NCBI RefSeq assembly: GCF_030285785.1
Contig: NZ_CP127247.1
Coordinates: 1,635,501-1,699,500, forward strand
DNA from: Parasedimentitalea psychrophila
GTDB taxonomy: Bacteria; Pseudomonadota; Alphaproteobacteria; Rhodobacterales; Rhodobacteraceae
Direction of reading: 5' to 3'
DNA: 64,000 bases
Numbering within the stretch: the stretch's first letter is position 1; every line of letters starts with the position of its first letter. The translations under genes were made by a program, and so were the position numbers. A model generated the notes under the pieces. It saw only the letters and a program-made list of their open reading frames with translations. It did not search any database and was not told the DNA's origin. Below, piece after piece: positions 1 through 9,395 of this stretch.

Positions 1-24
1 GCCGCCATTGCGCCAATCATCCAT
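1..24 (-). CDS. hemW: HemW heme chaperone, first 8 codons only
   Basis: Only the start of this gene lies in the window. Reading leftward from an ATG at position 24 gives MDDWRNGG, which resembles the start of HemW (radical-SAM-family heme chaperone, formerly called oxygen-independent coproporphyrinogen oxidase-like) in related alphaproteobacteria. The ATG overlaps the last codons of rdgB by 8 bases, and an rdgB-hemW order is common in this group. With only eight residues visible the call rests on context more than on sequence; an unrelated gene cannot be excluded. Confidence 0.5.
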
Positions 25-631
25 CGAAACAGGCTTTGACAAATTTTGCCACCGCTTGTCCACGGTGGCTGATCTTGTGTTTGTCAGTCGGCAGCATCTG
101 GGCGCAGGTTACGTCCAATCCGTCGGGCTGAAACATGGGATCATAGCCAAAGCCGTTTTCGCCGCGAATGGGCCAGACCAGCTGACCCGGCATTACACCC
201 TCAAAGACCTCATCGTGACCATCCGGCCAGGCAAGCACCAGGGTACAGCGAAACTGCGCTGTGCGAGGGCCCGGGGCGTTGACCGCCTCCAGTTCTTTCT
301 GGGTGCGGGTCATGGCCATCATGAAATCCCGGCCATTCTCTGTTTCAGCCCAATCGGCGGTATAGACACCTGGTGCGCCGTTCAGCGCATCGATGGTAAT
401 GCCCGAGTCATCCGACAAAGCCGGCAGGCCGGTGGCCTGCGCAGCTGCGTGGGCCTTGATGCGGGCATTGCCAACAAAGGTGTCTTCGGTTTCTTCCGGC
501 TCGGGCAGTGCCATTTCACCAGCACTGACAACAGTGACACCATAAGGGGCGAGGAGATGGGTCATTTCCTCCAGTTTACCCTTGTTATGAGTGGCGAGCA
601 GTAGTTTTTCGCCGGTGAAAATACGGGTCAT
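17..631 (-). CDS. rdgB: RdgB/HAM1 XTP/dITP pyrophosphatase
   Basis: This 204-residue protein hydrolyses non-canonical purine nucleoside triphosphates (XTP, dITP, ITP) to monophosphates, keeping deaminated bases out of DNA. Family marks are visible: THNKGK near the N-terminus for triphosphate binding, [16 protein letters not shown] with the acidic metal ligands, GFGYDPMF, and SHRGQA near the C-terminus. The length is normal for the family. Its ATG overlaps the stop of rph by four bases (ATGA), so the two are probably co-transcribed, and its 3' end overlaps the presumed hemW start. Nothing looks damaged. Confidence 0.96.
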   Translation of the reverse strand: MTRIFTGEKLLLATHNKGKLEEMTHLLAPYGVTVVSAGEMALPEPEETEDTFVGNARIKAHAAAQATGLPALSDDSGITIDALNGAPGVYTADWAETENGRDFMMAMTRTQKELEAVNAPGPRTAQFRCTLVLAWPDGHDEVFEGVMPGQLVWPIRGENGFGYDPMFQPDGLDVTCAQMLPTDKHKISHRGQAVAKFVKACFDG

Positions 632-1341
632 ACGCAGGCTGCCTTTTGCATTTCAGCCAACTCGGATGTGCCCTTTTCAGCCAGATCCATCATCTGGTTC
701 ATCTGATCGCGTGAGAACACAGAGCCTTCGGCAGACATCTGAACTTCGATCAGCTTGCCGGATCCGGTCATGATAAAGTTGCCGTCCACGCCGGCTTCGG
801 AATCTTCCGGATAATCCAGATCCAGCACGATCTGACCCGCGTAGATGCCACAGGAGATTGCGGCCACCGGATCAACCAAAGGGTCCATTTTGACGTCGCC
901 GGCTTTCATCAGCTTGTTGACCGCAAGGCGCAATGCGACCCAACCACCGGTAATAGAGGCACAACGGGTGCCGCCATCGGCCTGCAAAACGTCACAGTCA
1001 ACGGTGATTTGGCGTTCCCCCAAAGCAACCCGGTCAACGCCGGCCCGCAGGGCGCGACCAATCAGACGCTGGATTTCCACGGTGCGACCACCTTGCTTGC
1101 CGGCCGCAGCCTCACGGCGCATCCGGGTGTTGGTGGCGCGGGGCAGCATGCCGTATTCAGCGGTCACCCAACCCAGGCCCGACCCCTTGATGAACGACGG
1201 TACCCGCGGCTCAATTGAGGCGGTACACAGCACATGGGTGTCGCCCATTTTAATCAGGCAGGAGCCCTCGGCGTGTTTGGTGAAACTGGTCTCGATAGAG
1301 ACGTCGCGCATTTGGTTCAATTCTCGTCCGGAGGGTCGCAT
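628..1341 (-). CDS. rph: Ribonuclease PH
   Basis: RNase PH is a phosphate-dependent 3'-5' exoribonuclease that trims the 3' ends of tRNA precursors. The 237-residue protein starts [12 protein letters not shown] and carries the phosphorolytic core, including [15 protein letters not shown] and [12 protein letters not shown], where the catalytic aspartates and phosphate-binding residues lie. Length matches the active enzyme, with no sign of the C-terminal frameshift known from E. coli K-12. It begins the leftward rph-rdgB-hemW run and is divergent from hrcA across about 140 bases. The rph/hrcA divergence is a familiar alphaproteobacterial arrangement. Confidence 0.97.
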   Translation of the reverse strand: MRPSGRELNQMRDVSIETSFTKHAEGSCLIKMGDTHVLCTASIEPRVPSFIKGSGLGWVTAEYGMLPRATNTRMRREAAAGKQGGRTVEIQRLIGRALRAGVDRVALGERQITVDCDVLQADGGTRCASITGGWVALRLAVNKLMKAGDVKMDPLVDPVAAISCGIYAGQIVLDLDYPEDSEAGVDGNFIMTGSGKLIEVQMSAEGSVFSRDQMNQMMDLAEKGTSELAEMQKAACV

Positions 1342-1484
1342 GGGATATCCTTTTTTTGGTTGGCTTCGGGATAGCCTTCGGCAGCCTTGTGATGCAAGCC
1401 TGATTGACCTTTTGGCGCAAGCCTCTTTAATGGCAGGCTAGCCCGATTGTTCTATATTGGGACCAGATGATATGCAGGACTGAC

Positions 1485-2549
1485 ATGAACGACGCCAGCG
1501 ATATCCTGAGGGACATGAATGACCGCTCACGTGACGTATTCCGGGCGGTAGTGGAAAACTACATGGATCGCGGTGGTCCGGTGGGCAGCCGCACCCTGAG
1601 CCGCAGCCTGAGCGAAAAGGTCAGCGCCGCCACCATCCGCAATGTGATGCAGGATCTGGAGCATCTTGGCTTACTCAACAGTCCGCATGTCAGCGCCGGC
1701 CGGGTGCCGACGCAGTTGGGACTGCGGTTGTTTGTGGACGGATTTCTGGAGATTGAGGATCTGAAGATCCAGGACCGGCAGAAAATTGACGCCACGCTGA
1801 ACGGTAAATCCGCCGATGTCGGCGGTATGCTGGACCGGGTTGGCGCCGCTCTGTCTGGGGTGACACAGGGTGCCTCTCTGGTGCTGACCCCCAAACACGA
1901 GGCTGAAATCCGCCACATAGAATTTGTGTCTCTGGCGCAGGACCGGGCACTGGTGGTTTTGGTCTTCTCGGATGGTCAGGTCGAAAACCGGGTGTTCACG
2001 CCACCACCGGGACAGACCCCCAGTTCGATGCGCGAGGCGGCAAACTTTCTGAATGCGCTGATCGAGGGCAAGACGCTGTCGCAACTGCGCGGGGTGATAC
2101 AAACGGAGATTTCCAGCCGCCGTCAGGAAATTGATCTGTTGGCGCAGGAGATGATCAAAAGCGGTTTGGCGCTCTGGCAGGACGAAGGTGAGGAGACGGC
2201 GCGACTGATTGTGCGCGGCCGGGCGAATCTTTTGGAAAGCGGCGAACCGGATGAGGGGCTGGACCGCATTCGGAACCTGTTCGATGACCTTGAACGCAAG
2301 CGGGATATAGCCGAATTTCTGCAATTGACCGAAGACGGCGACGGTGTGCGCATTTTTATTGGCTCAGAGAACAAACTTTTCTCACTTTCGGGTTCCTCTT
2401 TGGTGGTGTCTCCTTATATGAACTCGGATCGAAAGATCATTGGCGCGGTTGGGGTGATTGGCCCCACCCGGCTGAACTACGGGCGGATTGTGCCGATTGT
2501 GGACTACACGGCACAACTGGTTGGAAAGCTGCTTTCTGACCGGAGTTAG
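1485..2549 (+). CDS. hrcA: HrcA heat-inducible transcription repressor
   Basis: HrcA is the repressor that binds CIRCE operators, classically upstream of groESL. The protein has an N-terminal winged helix (VGSRTLSRSLSEKVSAATIR, then AGRVPTQLGLRLFVDG) and a GAF-like dimerisation region. I place the start at the ATG at 1485 (MNDASDILRDMNDRS), giving 354 residues, because homologues begin near there and AGGA lies just upstream; an in-frame ATG at 1467 is possible. It is followed nine bases later by grpE. I see no CIRCE inverted repeat (TTAGCACTC-N9-GAGTGCTAA) upstream, so autoregulation is not supported here. A weak -10-like TATATT sits at 1453-1458 without a convincing -35. Confidence 0.95.
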   Translation: MNDASDILRDMNDRSRDVFRAVVENYMDRGGPVGSRTLSRSLSEKVSAATIRNVMQDLEHLGLLNSPHVSAGRVPTQLGLRLFVDGFLEIEDLKIQDRQKIDATLNGKSADVGGMLDRVGAALSGVTQGASLVLTPKHEAEIRHIEFVSLAQDRALVVLVFSDGQVENRVFTPPPGQTPSSMREAANFLNALIEGKTLSQLRGVIQTEISSRRQEIDLLAQEMIKSGLALWQDEGEETARLIVRGRANLLESGEPDEGLDRIRNLFDDLERKRDIAEFLQLTEDGDGVRIFIGSENKLFSLSGSSLVVSPYMNSDRKIIGAVGVIGPTRLNYGRIVPIVDYTAQLVGKLLSDRS

Positions 2550-2558
2550 AGGTGAAAC

Positions 2559-3122
2559 ATGGCAGAGCCGAAAAACGAAGAATTTCTGGACGACATTGAC
2601 ACCGCCGAGGCGGAAGAGTTGGCGGAAGAGTTTGCTGAAATTGATGATGAAGCAATCGAGCTGGACGAGCTGCGGGCTGAACGCGATCAGTTGAAAGACC
2701 GGTTCATGCGGGCGCTGGCGGATGCTGAGAATTCCCGCAAACGTGGCGATAGGGCCCGGCGTGATGCCGAGCAATATGGCGGCTCCAAATTGGCCCGTGA
2801 TATGCTGCCGGTTTACGACAACATGAAACGGGCGCTGGAGACGGTGACAGAGGAGCAGAAAGACGTTTCTGCGGCACTGATCGAAGGCATAGAATTGACC
2901 ATGCGGGCGCTGTTGAGCGTGTTCAGCAAACACGGTATCCAAAACGTGGCGCCGCAGGTTGGTGATCGGTTTGATCCGCAGATGCATGAAGCGATGTTTG
3001 AAGCACCGGTACCAGGGACCCGTGCGGGCGACATTATTCAGGTCGCCGCTGAAGGGTTCATGTTGCACGATCGGTTGCTGCGCCCGGCCCAGGTTGGGGT
3101 GTCTTCGACGCCGGCTGGCTAA
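2559..3122 (+). CDS. grpE: GrpE nucleotide exchange factor
   Basis: GrpE is the nucleotide exchange factor of DnaK, releasing ADP so that client proteins can cycle. The 187-residue protein has an acidic N-terminus, a long charged coiled-coil (roughly residues 30-80) and the C-terminal beta domain with the GrpE signature: VGDRFDPQMHEAMFE, then GTRAGDIIQVAAEGF. It sits nine bases behind hrcA and is almost certainly co-transcribed with it. Its partners dnaK and dnaJ are about 52 kb away in this same window. A degenerate intergenic repeat follows the stop codon. Confidence 0.96.
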   Translation: MAEPKNEEFLDDIDTAEAEELAEEFAEIDDEAIELDELRAERDQLKDRFMRALADAENSRKRGDRARRDAEQYGGSKLARDMLPVYDNMKRALETVTEEQKDVSAALIEGIELTMRALLSVFSKHGIQNVAPQVGDRFDPQMHEAMFEAPVPGTRAGDIIQVAAEGFMLHDRLLRPAQVGVSSTPAG

Positions 3123-3131
3123 GAAATCGTA

Positions 3132-3183
3132 CCATTCCAAGGAATGGCACGGGCCTCCGGCGGAGGTATTTTGAACAAGAAGA
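3132..3183 (+). repeat. Hairpin plus copy of roseobacter-type intergenic repeat
   Basis: Just past grpE lies a perfect 7-bp hairpin (CCATTCC AA GGAATGG, 3132-3147), then a GGCCTCCGGCGGAGG hairpin followed by a TATTTTGAACAAGAAG-like tail (3151-3183). The second part resembles the hairpin + TATTT(T)GGCAAAAAGAAG element that I know from memory as common at gene ends in roseobacters. It may end hrcA-grpE transcription, since TATTTT follows the second stem, but the uridine run is short. Confidence 0.5.
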
Positions 3184-3210
3184 AAGGGCGGATCCGTGAG
3201 GGTCCGCCCT
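3174..3210 (-). terminator. Rho-independent terminator of mutS
   Basis: On the minus strand a stem AGGGCGGA/TCCGCCCT (arms 3203-3210 and 3185-3192 in plus coordinates), extended by three inner pairs around a 4-base loop, is followed by TTTCTTCTTG. It begins seven bases past the mutS stop. The arrangement is that of an intrinsic terminator between the convergent grpE and mutS genes. Confidence 0.7.
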
Positions 3211-3216
3211 GTTGCT

Positions 3217-5853
3217 TTAGGAGTCGGCCTCTTTCAGACGGTAGAGCATTTCCAGCGCTTCACGTGGAGACAGCTCGTCCGGGTGAACACTTTTGAGCAA
3301 TGTTTCGAGCGGTGATGGCGCTGTTGACACCGCAGGTTGTGCTGGCGGGGCGGCGGCAAAAAGAGGTAGATCGTCGATCTTTATTTTTGAACCGGATCCG
3401 TTGCGGCTGGCTTGCTCCAGCATCTCCAGTACATCGCGGGCACGGGCCACCACTGTCGCGGGCAGGCCGGCAAGCTTGGCCACTTGCACCCCGTAGGAGC
3501 GATCGGCAGCGCCCTTGCGAACCTCGTGCAGAAAGATGACGTCACCTTGCCATTCTTTAACCGTGACGGTTGCGTTTTCGACGCCCTTCAGCGTGGCAGA
3601 CAGTTGTGTCAGCTCATGGTAATGGGTGGCGAATAAGGCGCGGGACCTGTTGGTCTCGTGCAGATGTTCCAATGTGGCCCAGGCGATCGACAAGCCATCA
3701 TAGGTGGCGGTGCCGCGGCCAATTTCATCCAAAATAACCAGCGCCCGATCATCGGCCTGGTTCAGAATGGCGGCGGTTTCGACCATTTCCACCATAAATG
3801 TGGAGCGGCCACGGGCCAGATCATCCGAGGCGCCAACGCGGCTGAACAACTGGCTGACGACGCCGATATGGGCGCTGTCGGCGGGCACGTAGCTGCCGAT
3901 TTGGGCCAGCAGAGCAATCAATGCATTCTGCCGCAGAAAGGTGGATTTACCAGCCATATTGGGGCCGGTGAGCAGCCAGATGGCGGCGCCGTCGGTGGCG
4001 CTCAGGTCGCAGTCATTGGCGATAAAGGCATTGCCACCCTGTTGACGCAGCGCCTGTTCCACCACCGGGTGACGACCGCCGGCGATTTCAAAGGCGCGGC
4101 TGGAGTCGATCTGCGGGCGATTCCAGTTCTCGCCCTTGGCCAAGTCAGCCAAACCGGTCAATATATCCAGTTCAGCCAATCCCCGCGCAGCCCCACTGAG
4201 CCGGGCTGACAGTTCTAAAATGGAGCCAGAAAGCACGGAATAGAGCCGCTTTTCGATCTCTAGCGCCTGGTTGCCGGCGTTCAGTATCTTGGTCTCGATC
4301 TCGCTTAGTTCAACCGTGGTGAACCGGACCTGATTGGCGGTGGTTTGGCGGTGGATATAGCTTTCGGACAGCGGCGCTGACAGCATTTTGGCGGCATGGG
4401 TGGCGGTGGTCTCAATGAAGTATCCCAGCACATTGTTGTGCTTGATCTTCAACGTGGTGATGCCGGTGTGTTCGGCATATTGTTTTTGCATCGCGGCGAT
4501 GACCGAGCGGCCCTCGTCCCGCAGGGTGCGCGCCTGATCCAATTCCTCATTGTAACCGGTGGCGATAAACCCACCGTCGCGGGTCAGCAGCGGTGGTTCG
4601 GCGACCAATGATGCATCCAGCACTGCCAGAAGATCGTCAAAACCCTGTAGATTGCCAATGGCCTCGGCGATCAGCCTGGGCAGGTCCAGCTCCTGACACA
4701 GAGAGGCGATGGTTTTGGCCTGGGTCAGACCATTGCGAATTGCGGTCAGATCGCGCGGCCCGCCACGATCAAGCGCCAGTCTCGACAGTGCGCGATCCAA
4801 GTCAGGGCTGTGCCGCAGGGCATCGCGCAGCTGTTCTGATAGCTGCCCCTGGGTGACGGTAAAATCCAGCGCGGCCAAGCGGCCATGGATCACCTCAAGA
4901 TTGCGCGATGGGCTGGACAGGCGTTGTTCCAGCAAGCGGCCACCGCCCGGGGTGACGGTGCGGTCAACCACCGATAACAAAGAGCCAGAGCGGCCACCGG
5001 ACAGCGACCGGGTCAGTTCCAGATTGCGCCGGGTGGCGGCGTCGATCTGCATCACCCGGTCCTCAGACTCCTGCTCGGGCACTTGCAGCAGCGGCAGCTT
5101 GCCCTTTTGGGTGATGTCCAGATAGTCGATCATCGCGCCCATTGCTGAGACCTCGGCGCGGGAAAATGTTCCGAACCCGTCCAGCGCGCTGACCTTAAAC
5201 AGGGCACAGATACGCTTTTCGGCGGCGGTGCTGTCAAAGCTGGCCTTGCCCAGCGGTGTCAGTGGGATTTTGTATTCATCCGCCAGCGGTCGGATGTGAT
5301 CATAGGCCGGGCCGTCGGCGACGATCAACTCGGACGGGCCCAGCCGGGCCAGTTCGGGGGACAGACGCAGCCGCGTTACCGGCATCACGTGAAACGCACC
5401 GGTGGAAATATCTGCCCAGGCCAGTGCAGCCTGGTCGCGCATTTCGACATAAGACACCAGGAAATTATGGCGCCGCGCCTCCAGCAGGGAATCTTCGGTC
5501 AGGGTGCCGGGGGTCACCAGACGCACCACATCGCGATTTACCACCGTCTTGCCGCCGCGTTTCTTGGCCTCGGCAGGGGTTTCCAATTGCTCGCCCACCG
5601 CCACCCGAAAGCCCTTGCGGATCAGCGTCAGCAAATAGCCCTCGGCGGCGTGAAACGGCACCCCACACATCGGAATGTCATCACCGTTGTGCTTGCCGCG
5701 TTTGGTGAGCGAGATATCCAGTGCCTCGGCCGCGTTCACGGCATCGTCAAAGAACATCTCGTAAAAATCGCCCATCCGGTAGAACAGCAGCGCGTCAGGG
5801 TATTGCGCCTTGATGTCAAGGTATTGTGCCATCATCGGCGTGACTGTGGCCAA
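3217..5853 (-). CDS. mutS: DNA mismatch repair protein MutS
   Basis: MutS recognises mismatches and small loops in DNA and recruits MutL. The 878-residue length is typical. The N-terminal mismatch-binding domain shows GDFYEMF, which holds the Phe-X-Glu wedge. The C-terminal ATPase shows the Walker A TGPNMAGKSTFLRQ (about residues 627-640), Walker B with VILDEIGRGTATYDGL, and ALFATHYHEL. The C-terminal tail carries the helix-turn-helix dimerisation region. It is a lone gene, convergent with grpE and divergent from maeB. It looks intact. Confidence 0.98.
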   Translation of the reverse strand: MATVTPMMAQYLDIKAQYPDALLFYRMGDFYEMFFDDAVNAAEALDISLTKRGKHNGDDIPMCGVPFHAAEGYLLTLIRKGFRVAVGEQLETPAEAKKRGGKTVVNRDVVRLVTPGTLTEDSLLEARRHNFLVSYVEMRDQAALAWADISTGAFHVMPVTRLRLSPELARLGPSELIVADGPAYDHIRPLADEYKIPLTPLGKASFDSTAAEKRICALFKVSALDGFGTFSRAEVSAMGAMIDYLDITQKGKLPLLQVPEQESEDRVMQIDAATRRNLELTRSLSGGRSGSLLSVVDRTVTPGGGRLLEQRLSSPSRNLEVIHGRLAALDFTVTQGQLSEQLRDALRHSPDLDRALSRLALDRGGPRDLTAIRNGLTQAKTIASLCQELDLPRLIAEAIGNLQGFDDLLAVLDASLVAEPPLLTRDGGFIATGYNEELDQARTLRDEGRSVIAAMQKQYAEHTGITTLKIKHNNVLGYFIETTATHAAKMLSAPLSESYIHRQTTANQVRFTTVELSEIETKILNAGNQALEIEKRLYSVLSGSILELSARLSGAARGLAELDILTGLADLAKGENWNRPQIDSSRAFEIAGGRHPVVEQALRQQGGNAFIANDCDLSATDGAAIWLLTGPNMAGKSTFLRQNALIALLAQIGSYVPADSAHIGVVSQLFSRVGASDDLARGRSTFMVEMVETAAILNQADDRALVILDEIGRGTATYDGLSIAWATLEHLHETNRSRALFATHYHELTQLSATLKGVENATVTVKEWQGDVIFLHEVRKGAADRSYGVQVAKLAGLPATVVARARDVLEMLEQASRNGSGSKIKIDDLPLFAAAPPAQPAVSTAPSPLETLLKSVHPDELSPREALEMLYRLKEADS

Positions 5854-6260
5854 GGGGAGTTCTCCGGTCTGGTCGGTTGGGGTGCAGTATGTCTGACTTT
5901 ACAAAGCCGTTGGAACGGGGAAAAGCAGAAACAAGCTGATGGGCAATCTAAATACTGGCCAAGGGTGCTGCCAGCTCAGGTTTGGATAGATTGATCTGTG
6001 CATGTTTTGCAGATGATTGATGAAATGATGTGACCTTCAAAAGGGGGGCTTCAGCTCAATGGATAACCTTTCAATTCTGGGTGAGATTGGCATTGTATTG
6101 ATTAACATCAGTGGTTTATCGTAGAGTTGCGATGAATGACGTCAGTAATTTCATGTCGTACAGAACCACCTTGGGCGCAATAAAGTTTCGCCCAGCTCCG
6201 TTGAGAAGCTGCGCAGGCTGGGGTATGACGCTTAAGATAGTCAAAGGAATGACCCAGCCC
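5854..6260. other. Intergenic region between mutS and maeB
   Basis: This stretch of about 400 bases separates two divergent genes and should hold both promoters. I could not pick a convincing -35/-10 pair on either strand. It contains a small GGGCG/CGCCC hairpin near 6170-6195 and a 21-codon ORF at 6059-6124 behind a GGGGGG run; I do not call that ORF as a gene. Confidence 0.5.
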
Positions 6261-8516
6261 ATGTCTAAAACAAAGATCACCGATGAAGAGGCTCTGGCCT
6301 TTCACCTGGAACCAACCCCCGGCAAGTTCGAAATATCGGCGACGGTGCCGATGACCACGCAGCGCGATCTGTCACTGGCCTATTCACCCGGCGTGGCGGT
6401 GCCATGTTTGGCAATCGCGGAAAACCCGGCGCTGGCTTATGATTACACCAACAAGGGCAATCTGGTCGCGGTGATCACCAATGGCACCGCCGTATTGGGT
6501 CTGGGCAATCTGGGCGCGCTTGGCTCTAAGCCGGTGATGGAGGGCAAGGCGGTTCTGTTCAAACGCTTTGCCGACGTCAACTCGATCGATATCGAGCTGG
6601 ATACCGAAGATCCGGAGGCGTTTATCAACGCGGTCAAACTGATGGAGCCAACCTTTGGTGGCATCAACCTCGAGGATATCAAAGCGCCCGAGTGTTTCAT
6701 CATTGAACAGCGCCTGAAGGAAGAAATGGACATTCCGGTGTTCCATGACGACCAGCATGGCACTGCGGTGATCTGCGCCGCCGGTCTGATCAACGCGCTG
6801 CATATCTCGGGCAAAAAGATCGAGGACGTGAGAATTGTTCTCAACGGGGCAGGGGCGGCTGGTATCGCCTGCATCGAGTTGCTCAAATCTATGGGCGCGC
6901 AGCATGCGAACTGCATTATTTGCGACACCAAGGGAGTGATCTATCAGGGTCGCTCTGCCGGTATGAACCAGTGGAAGTCGGCGCATGCGGTGCCAACTGA
7001 TTTGCGCACTCTCGAGGAAGCAATGAACGGGGCTGATGTGTTCCTGGGCGTTTCGGCCAAAGGGGCGGTTACGCAGGACATGGTGCGCGCTATGGCGCCC
7101 AATCCAGTGATCTTTGCGATGGCAAACCCGGATCCGGAAATCACCCCCGAAGAGGCGCATGAGGTCCGCGAGGATGCTATCGTTGCCACCGGCCGGTCGG
7201 ATTACCCCAATCAGGTCAATAACGTGCTGGGCTTTCCCTATCTGTTCCGCGGTGCGCTGGATATCCACGCCCGCGCCATCAATGATGAGATGAAGATCGC
7301 CTGCGCCCATGCCTTGGCCGCGCTGGCCCGGGAAGATGTTCCAGACGAGGTGGCGCTGGCCTATGGTAAAAGCCTCAGCTTTGGCCGTGATTACATCATC
7401 CCAACCCCGTTTGACCCCCGTCTGATCCACCGGATTCCGGTTGCCGTGGCCAAGGCTGGTATGGATACCGGTGCTGCCCGCCGCCCAATCATCGACATGG
7501 AGGCCTATGAGTTAAACCTGAAGGGTCGGATGGACCCCACCGCTTCGATCCTGCGCGGGTTGAATGCGCGTGCGCGAACAGCGCAAAGCCAGATGATTTT
7601 TGCCGAGGGCGACGACCCGCGCGTGTTGCGTGCTGCTGTCACCTATCAACGCTCGGGTTTTGGTAAGGCACTGGTGGTTGGTCGTGCGGATGACGTGAAG
7701 CAGAAACTGGAAGAGGCCGGTCTGGCCGACGCGGTGAGCGAGTTGGAGGTCATCAACGCCGCCAACACGCCGCACTTGGAGACCTACAAAGATTTCCTTT
7801 ACTCGCGCCTGCAACGCAAGGGTTTTGATCTCAAGGATGTGCACCGTCTGGCCGCCCGCGACCGGCATGTGTTTTCGGCGCTGATGCTGGCGCATGGTCA
7901 TGGCGATGGTCTGGTGACCGGTGCCACCCGCAAGTCAGCGCATGTGCTGGCCCAGGTCAATCACGTCTTTGACGCCGATGCTGCGCATGGTGCGGCCGGG
8001 GTGACGGCGCTGCTGCACAAGGGTCGGATCGTTCTGATCGGCGATACATTGGTGCATGAATGGCCGGATGAAAACGACCTGGCCAATATCGCCGAGCGCG
8101 CTGCGGGCGTCGCCCGTCACATGGGGCTGGACCCGCGGGTGGCCTTTGTTAGTTTTTCCACCTTTGGCTATCCGGTCTCGGAACGGGCTGAAAAGATGTA
8201 CCTAGCCCCAGCGGTGCTGGAACAGCGCGGTGTCAGTTTTGAATATGAGGGTGAAATGACCGTCGATGTCGCCCTGAACGCCACCGCACAAGAGGCCTAC
8301 CCTTTCTCGCGGCTTACCGGTCCGGCCAATATCCTGATCGTGCCGGCCCGCCATTCAGCCTCGATCTCGGTCAAACTGATGCAGGAAATGGGCGGTGCCA
8401 CCGTGGTTGGCCCAATCCTTAGCGGCGTCGACAAACCAATCCAGATCTGCTCGACCACCTCCACCGCCAACGACATTCTCAACATGGCGGTTCTGGCTGC
8501 CTGCGACATCGGGTAG
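6261..8516 (+). CDS. maeB: NADP-dependent malic enzyme with phosphotransacetylase-like domain
   Basis: This enzyme decarboxylates malate to pyruvate while reducing NADP, feeding pyruvate and reducing power during growth on C4 acids. It has the malic enzyme N-terminal domain (SLAYSPGVAVPCL, GTAVLGLGNLGALGSKPV), then the NAD(P)-binding domain (VLNGAGAAGIACIELL), then from about residue 440 a phosphotransacetylase-like domain that in this family is regulatory and oligomerising rather than catalytic. I chose ATG 6261 (MSKTKITDEEAL, 751 residues); the reading frame is open upstream to 6111 and an ATG at 6249 sits too close to AAAGGA to be used well. The ribokinase-like gene follows six bases later. 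Confidence 0.95.
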   Translation: MSKTKITDEEALAFHLEPTPGKFEISATVPMTTQRDLSLAYSPGVAVPCLAIAENPALAYDYTNKGNLVAVITNGTAVLGLGNLGALGSKPVMEGKAVLFKRFADVNSIDIELDTEDPEAFINAVKLMEPTFGGINLEDIKAPECFIIEQRLKEEMDIPVFHDDQHGTAVICAAGLINALHISGKKIEDVRIVLNGAGAAGIACIELLKSMGAQHANCIICDTKGVIYQGRSAGMNQWKSAHAVPTDLRTLEEAMNGADVFLGVSAKGAVTQDMVRAMAPNPVIFAMANPDPEITPEEAHEVREDAIVATGRSDYPNQVNNVLGFPYLFRGALDIHARAINDEMKIACAHALAALAREDVPDEVALAYGKSLSFGRDYIIPTPFDPRLIHRIPVAVAKAGMDTGAARRPIIDMEAYELNLKGRMDPTASILRGLNARARTAQSQMIFAEGDDPRVLRAAVTYQRSGFGKALVVGRADDVKQKLEEAGLADAVSELEVINAANTPHLETYKDFLYSRLQRKGFDLKDVHRLAARDRHVFSALMLAHGHGDGLVTGATRKSAHVLAQVNHVFDADAAHGAAGVTALLHKGRIVLIGDTLVHEWPDENDLANIAERAAGVARHMGLDPRVAFVSFSTFGYPVSERAEKMYLAPAVLEQRGVSFEYEGEMTVDVALNATAQEAYPFSRLTGPANILIVPARHSASISVKLMQEMGGATVVGPILSGVDKPIQICSTTSTANDILNMAVLAACDIG

Positions 8517-8522
8517 GACATC

Positions 8523-9395
8523 ATGGCAATCTGGAACCTAGGTTCGATCAACGCGGATATGGTTTACACCTTGCCGCATTTGCCGGCGCCAGGGGAAACC
8601 CTGGCAGCGCTGGACCTGCAACAATTTCTGGGCGGCAAGGGGGCCAATATGTCGGTCGCCGCCACCCGTGCCGGATCTCATGTCTGCCACATCGGCGCCG
8701 TGGGACCAGACGGCGGCTGGGCGGTGGATCGGCTGCTGGACTACGGTGTCAACACGGACCATATCGCCCGGGTAGATATCCCGACCGGCCACGCTATCAT
8801 TGCGGTGGATCGTCAGGCCGAGAATCAGATCATCCTGTTTCCCGGGGCCAATCGGGCCATAACCTCTGATCAACTGGGTCAGGCGCTGACACAGGCCGCA
8901 TCCGGCGATATTCTGGTGCTGCAAAACGAAACCAATATGCAGCCCGAGGCTGCTAAAATGGGCCGCGATCTGGGTCTGCGCGTCTGTTATGCGGCGGCGC
9001 CATTTGATGCCGCTGCGGTGCAATCGGTGCTGCCCTTGCTGGATCTGCTGTTCCTCAACGAGGTCGAGGCGCAACAGCTGCAGCACGCCACCGGCAAATC
9101 ACCGATGGCGTTGGGCGTCGCAGATGTGATCATCACCCTGGGGGCCAAAGGCGCGCGCCACTTCAGTGCCGAAACCGGCGAGATCCTCGACATTCCGGCA
9201 CATGCTGTGACCCCCGTTGACACAACCGGCGCCGGCGACACTTTTACAGGCTATGTTCTCTCCGGTCTCGATCGGTGTTTGCCAATGCCCCAAGCTATGG
9301 CCTTGGCGGCCCGCGCTGCTGCGCTAATGGTAACACGCCCCGGAACGGCGGATGTCATCCCAGACCTGAAAGAGGTCCAAGAAGCTCGTTTCTAA
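8523..9395 (+). CDS. PfkB-family sugar kinase, ribokinase-like
   Basis: A 290-residue PfkB-family carbohydrate kinase, most like ribokinase, which phosphorylates ribose at O5. The N-terminal signature GGKGANMSVAATRAG and the C-terminal anion-hole/catalytic motif DTTGAGDTFTGYV (about residues 232-244) are intact, so it should be active. The substrate cannot be fixed from sequence: adenosine or other nucleoside kinases share these motifs. It starts six bases after maeB and is likely co-transcribed, although no ribose transporter is nearby, which argues against a dedicated ribose operon. Confidence 0.85.
   Translation: MAIWNLGSINADMVYTLPHLPAPGETLAALDLQQFLGGKGANMSVAATRAGSHVCHIGAVGPDGGWAVDRLLDYGVNTDHIARVDIPTGHAIIAVDRQAENQIILFPGANRAITSDQLGQALTQAASGDILVLQNETNMQPEAAKMGRDLGLRVCYAAAPFDAAAVQSVLPLLDLLFLNEVEAQQLQHATGKSPMALGVADVIITLGAKGARHFSAETGEILDIPAHAVTPVDTTGAGDTFTGYVLSGLDRCLPMPQAMALAARAAALMVTRPGTADVIPDLKEVQEARF

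Noticed and set aside
1342-1484. CIRCE operator expected upstream of hrcA
   Set aside because: No TTAGCACTC-N9-GAGTGCTAA type inverted repeat in the rph-hrcA gap.
6059-6124. 21-codon ORF (MDNLSILGEIGIVLINISGL...) upstream of maeB behind a GGGGGG run
   Set aside because: Too short to judge, 10-base spacer from a poor purine run, no hairpin or T run after it; could be looked at for conservation but not supported as a leader.
6384-7430. 348-codon minus-strand ORF opposite maeB
   Set aside because: Antisense shadow of the malic enzyme domain.
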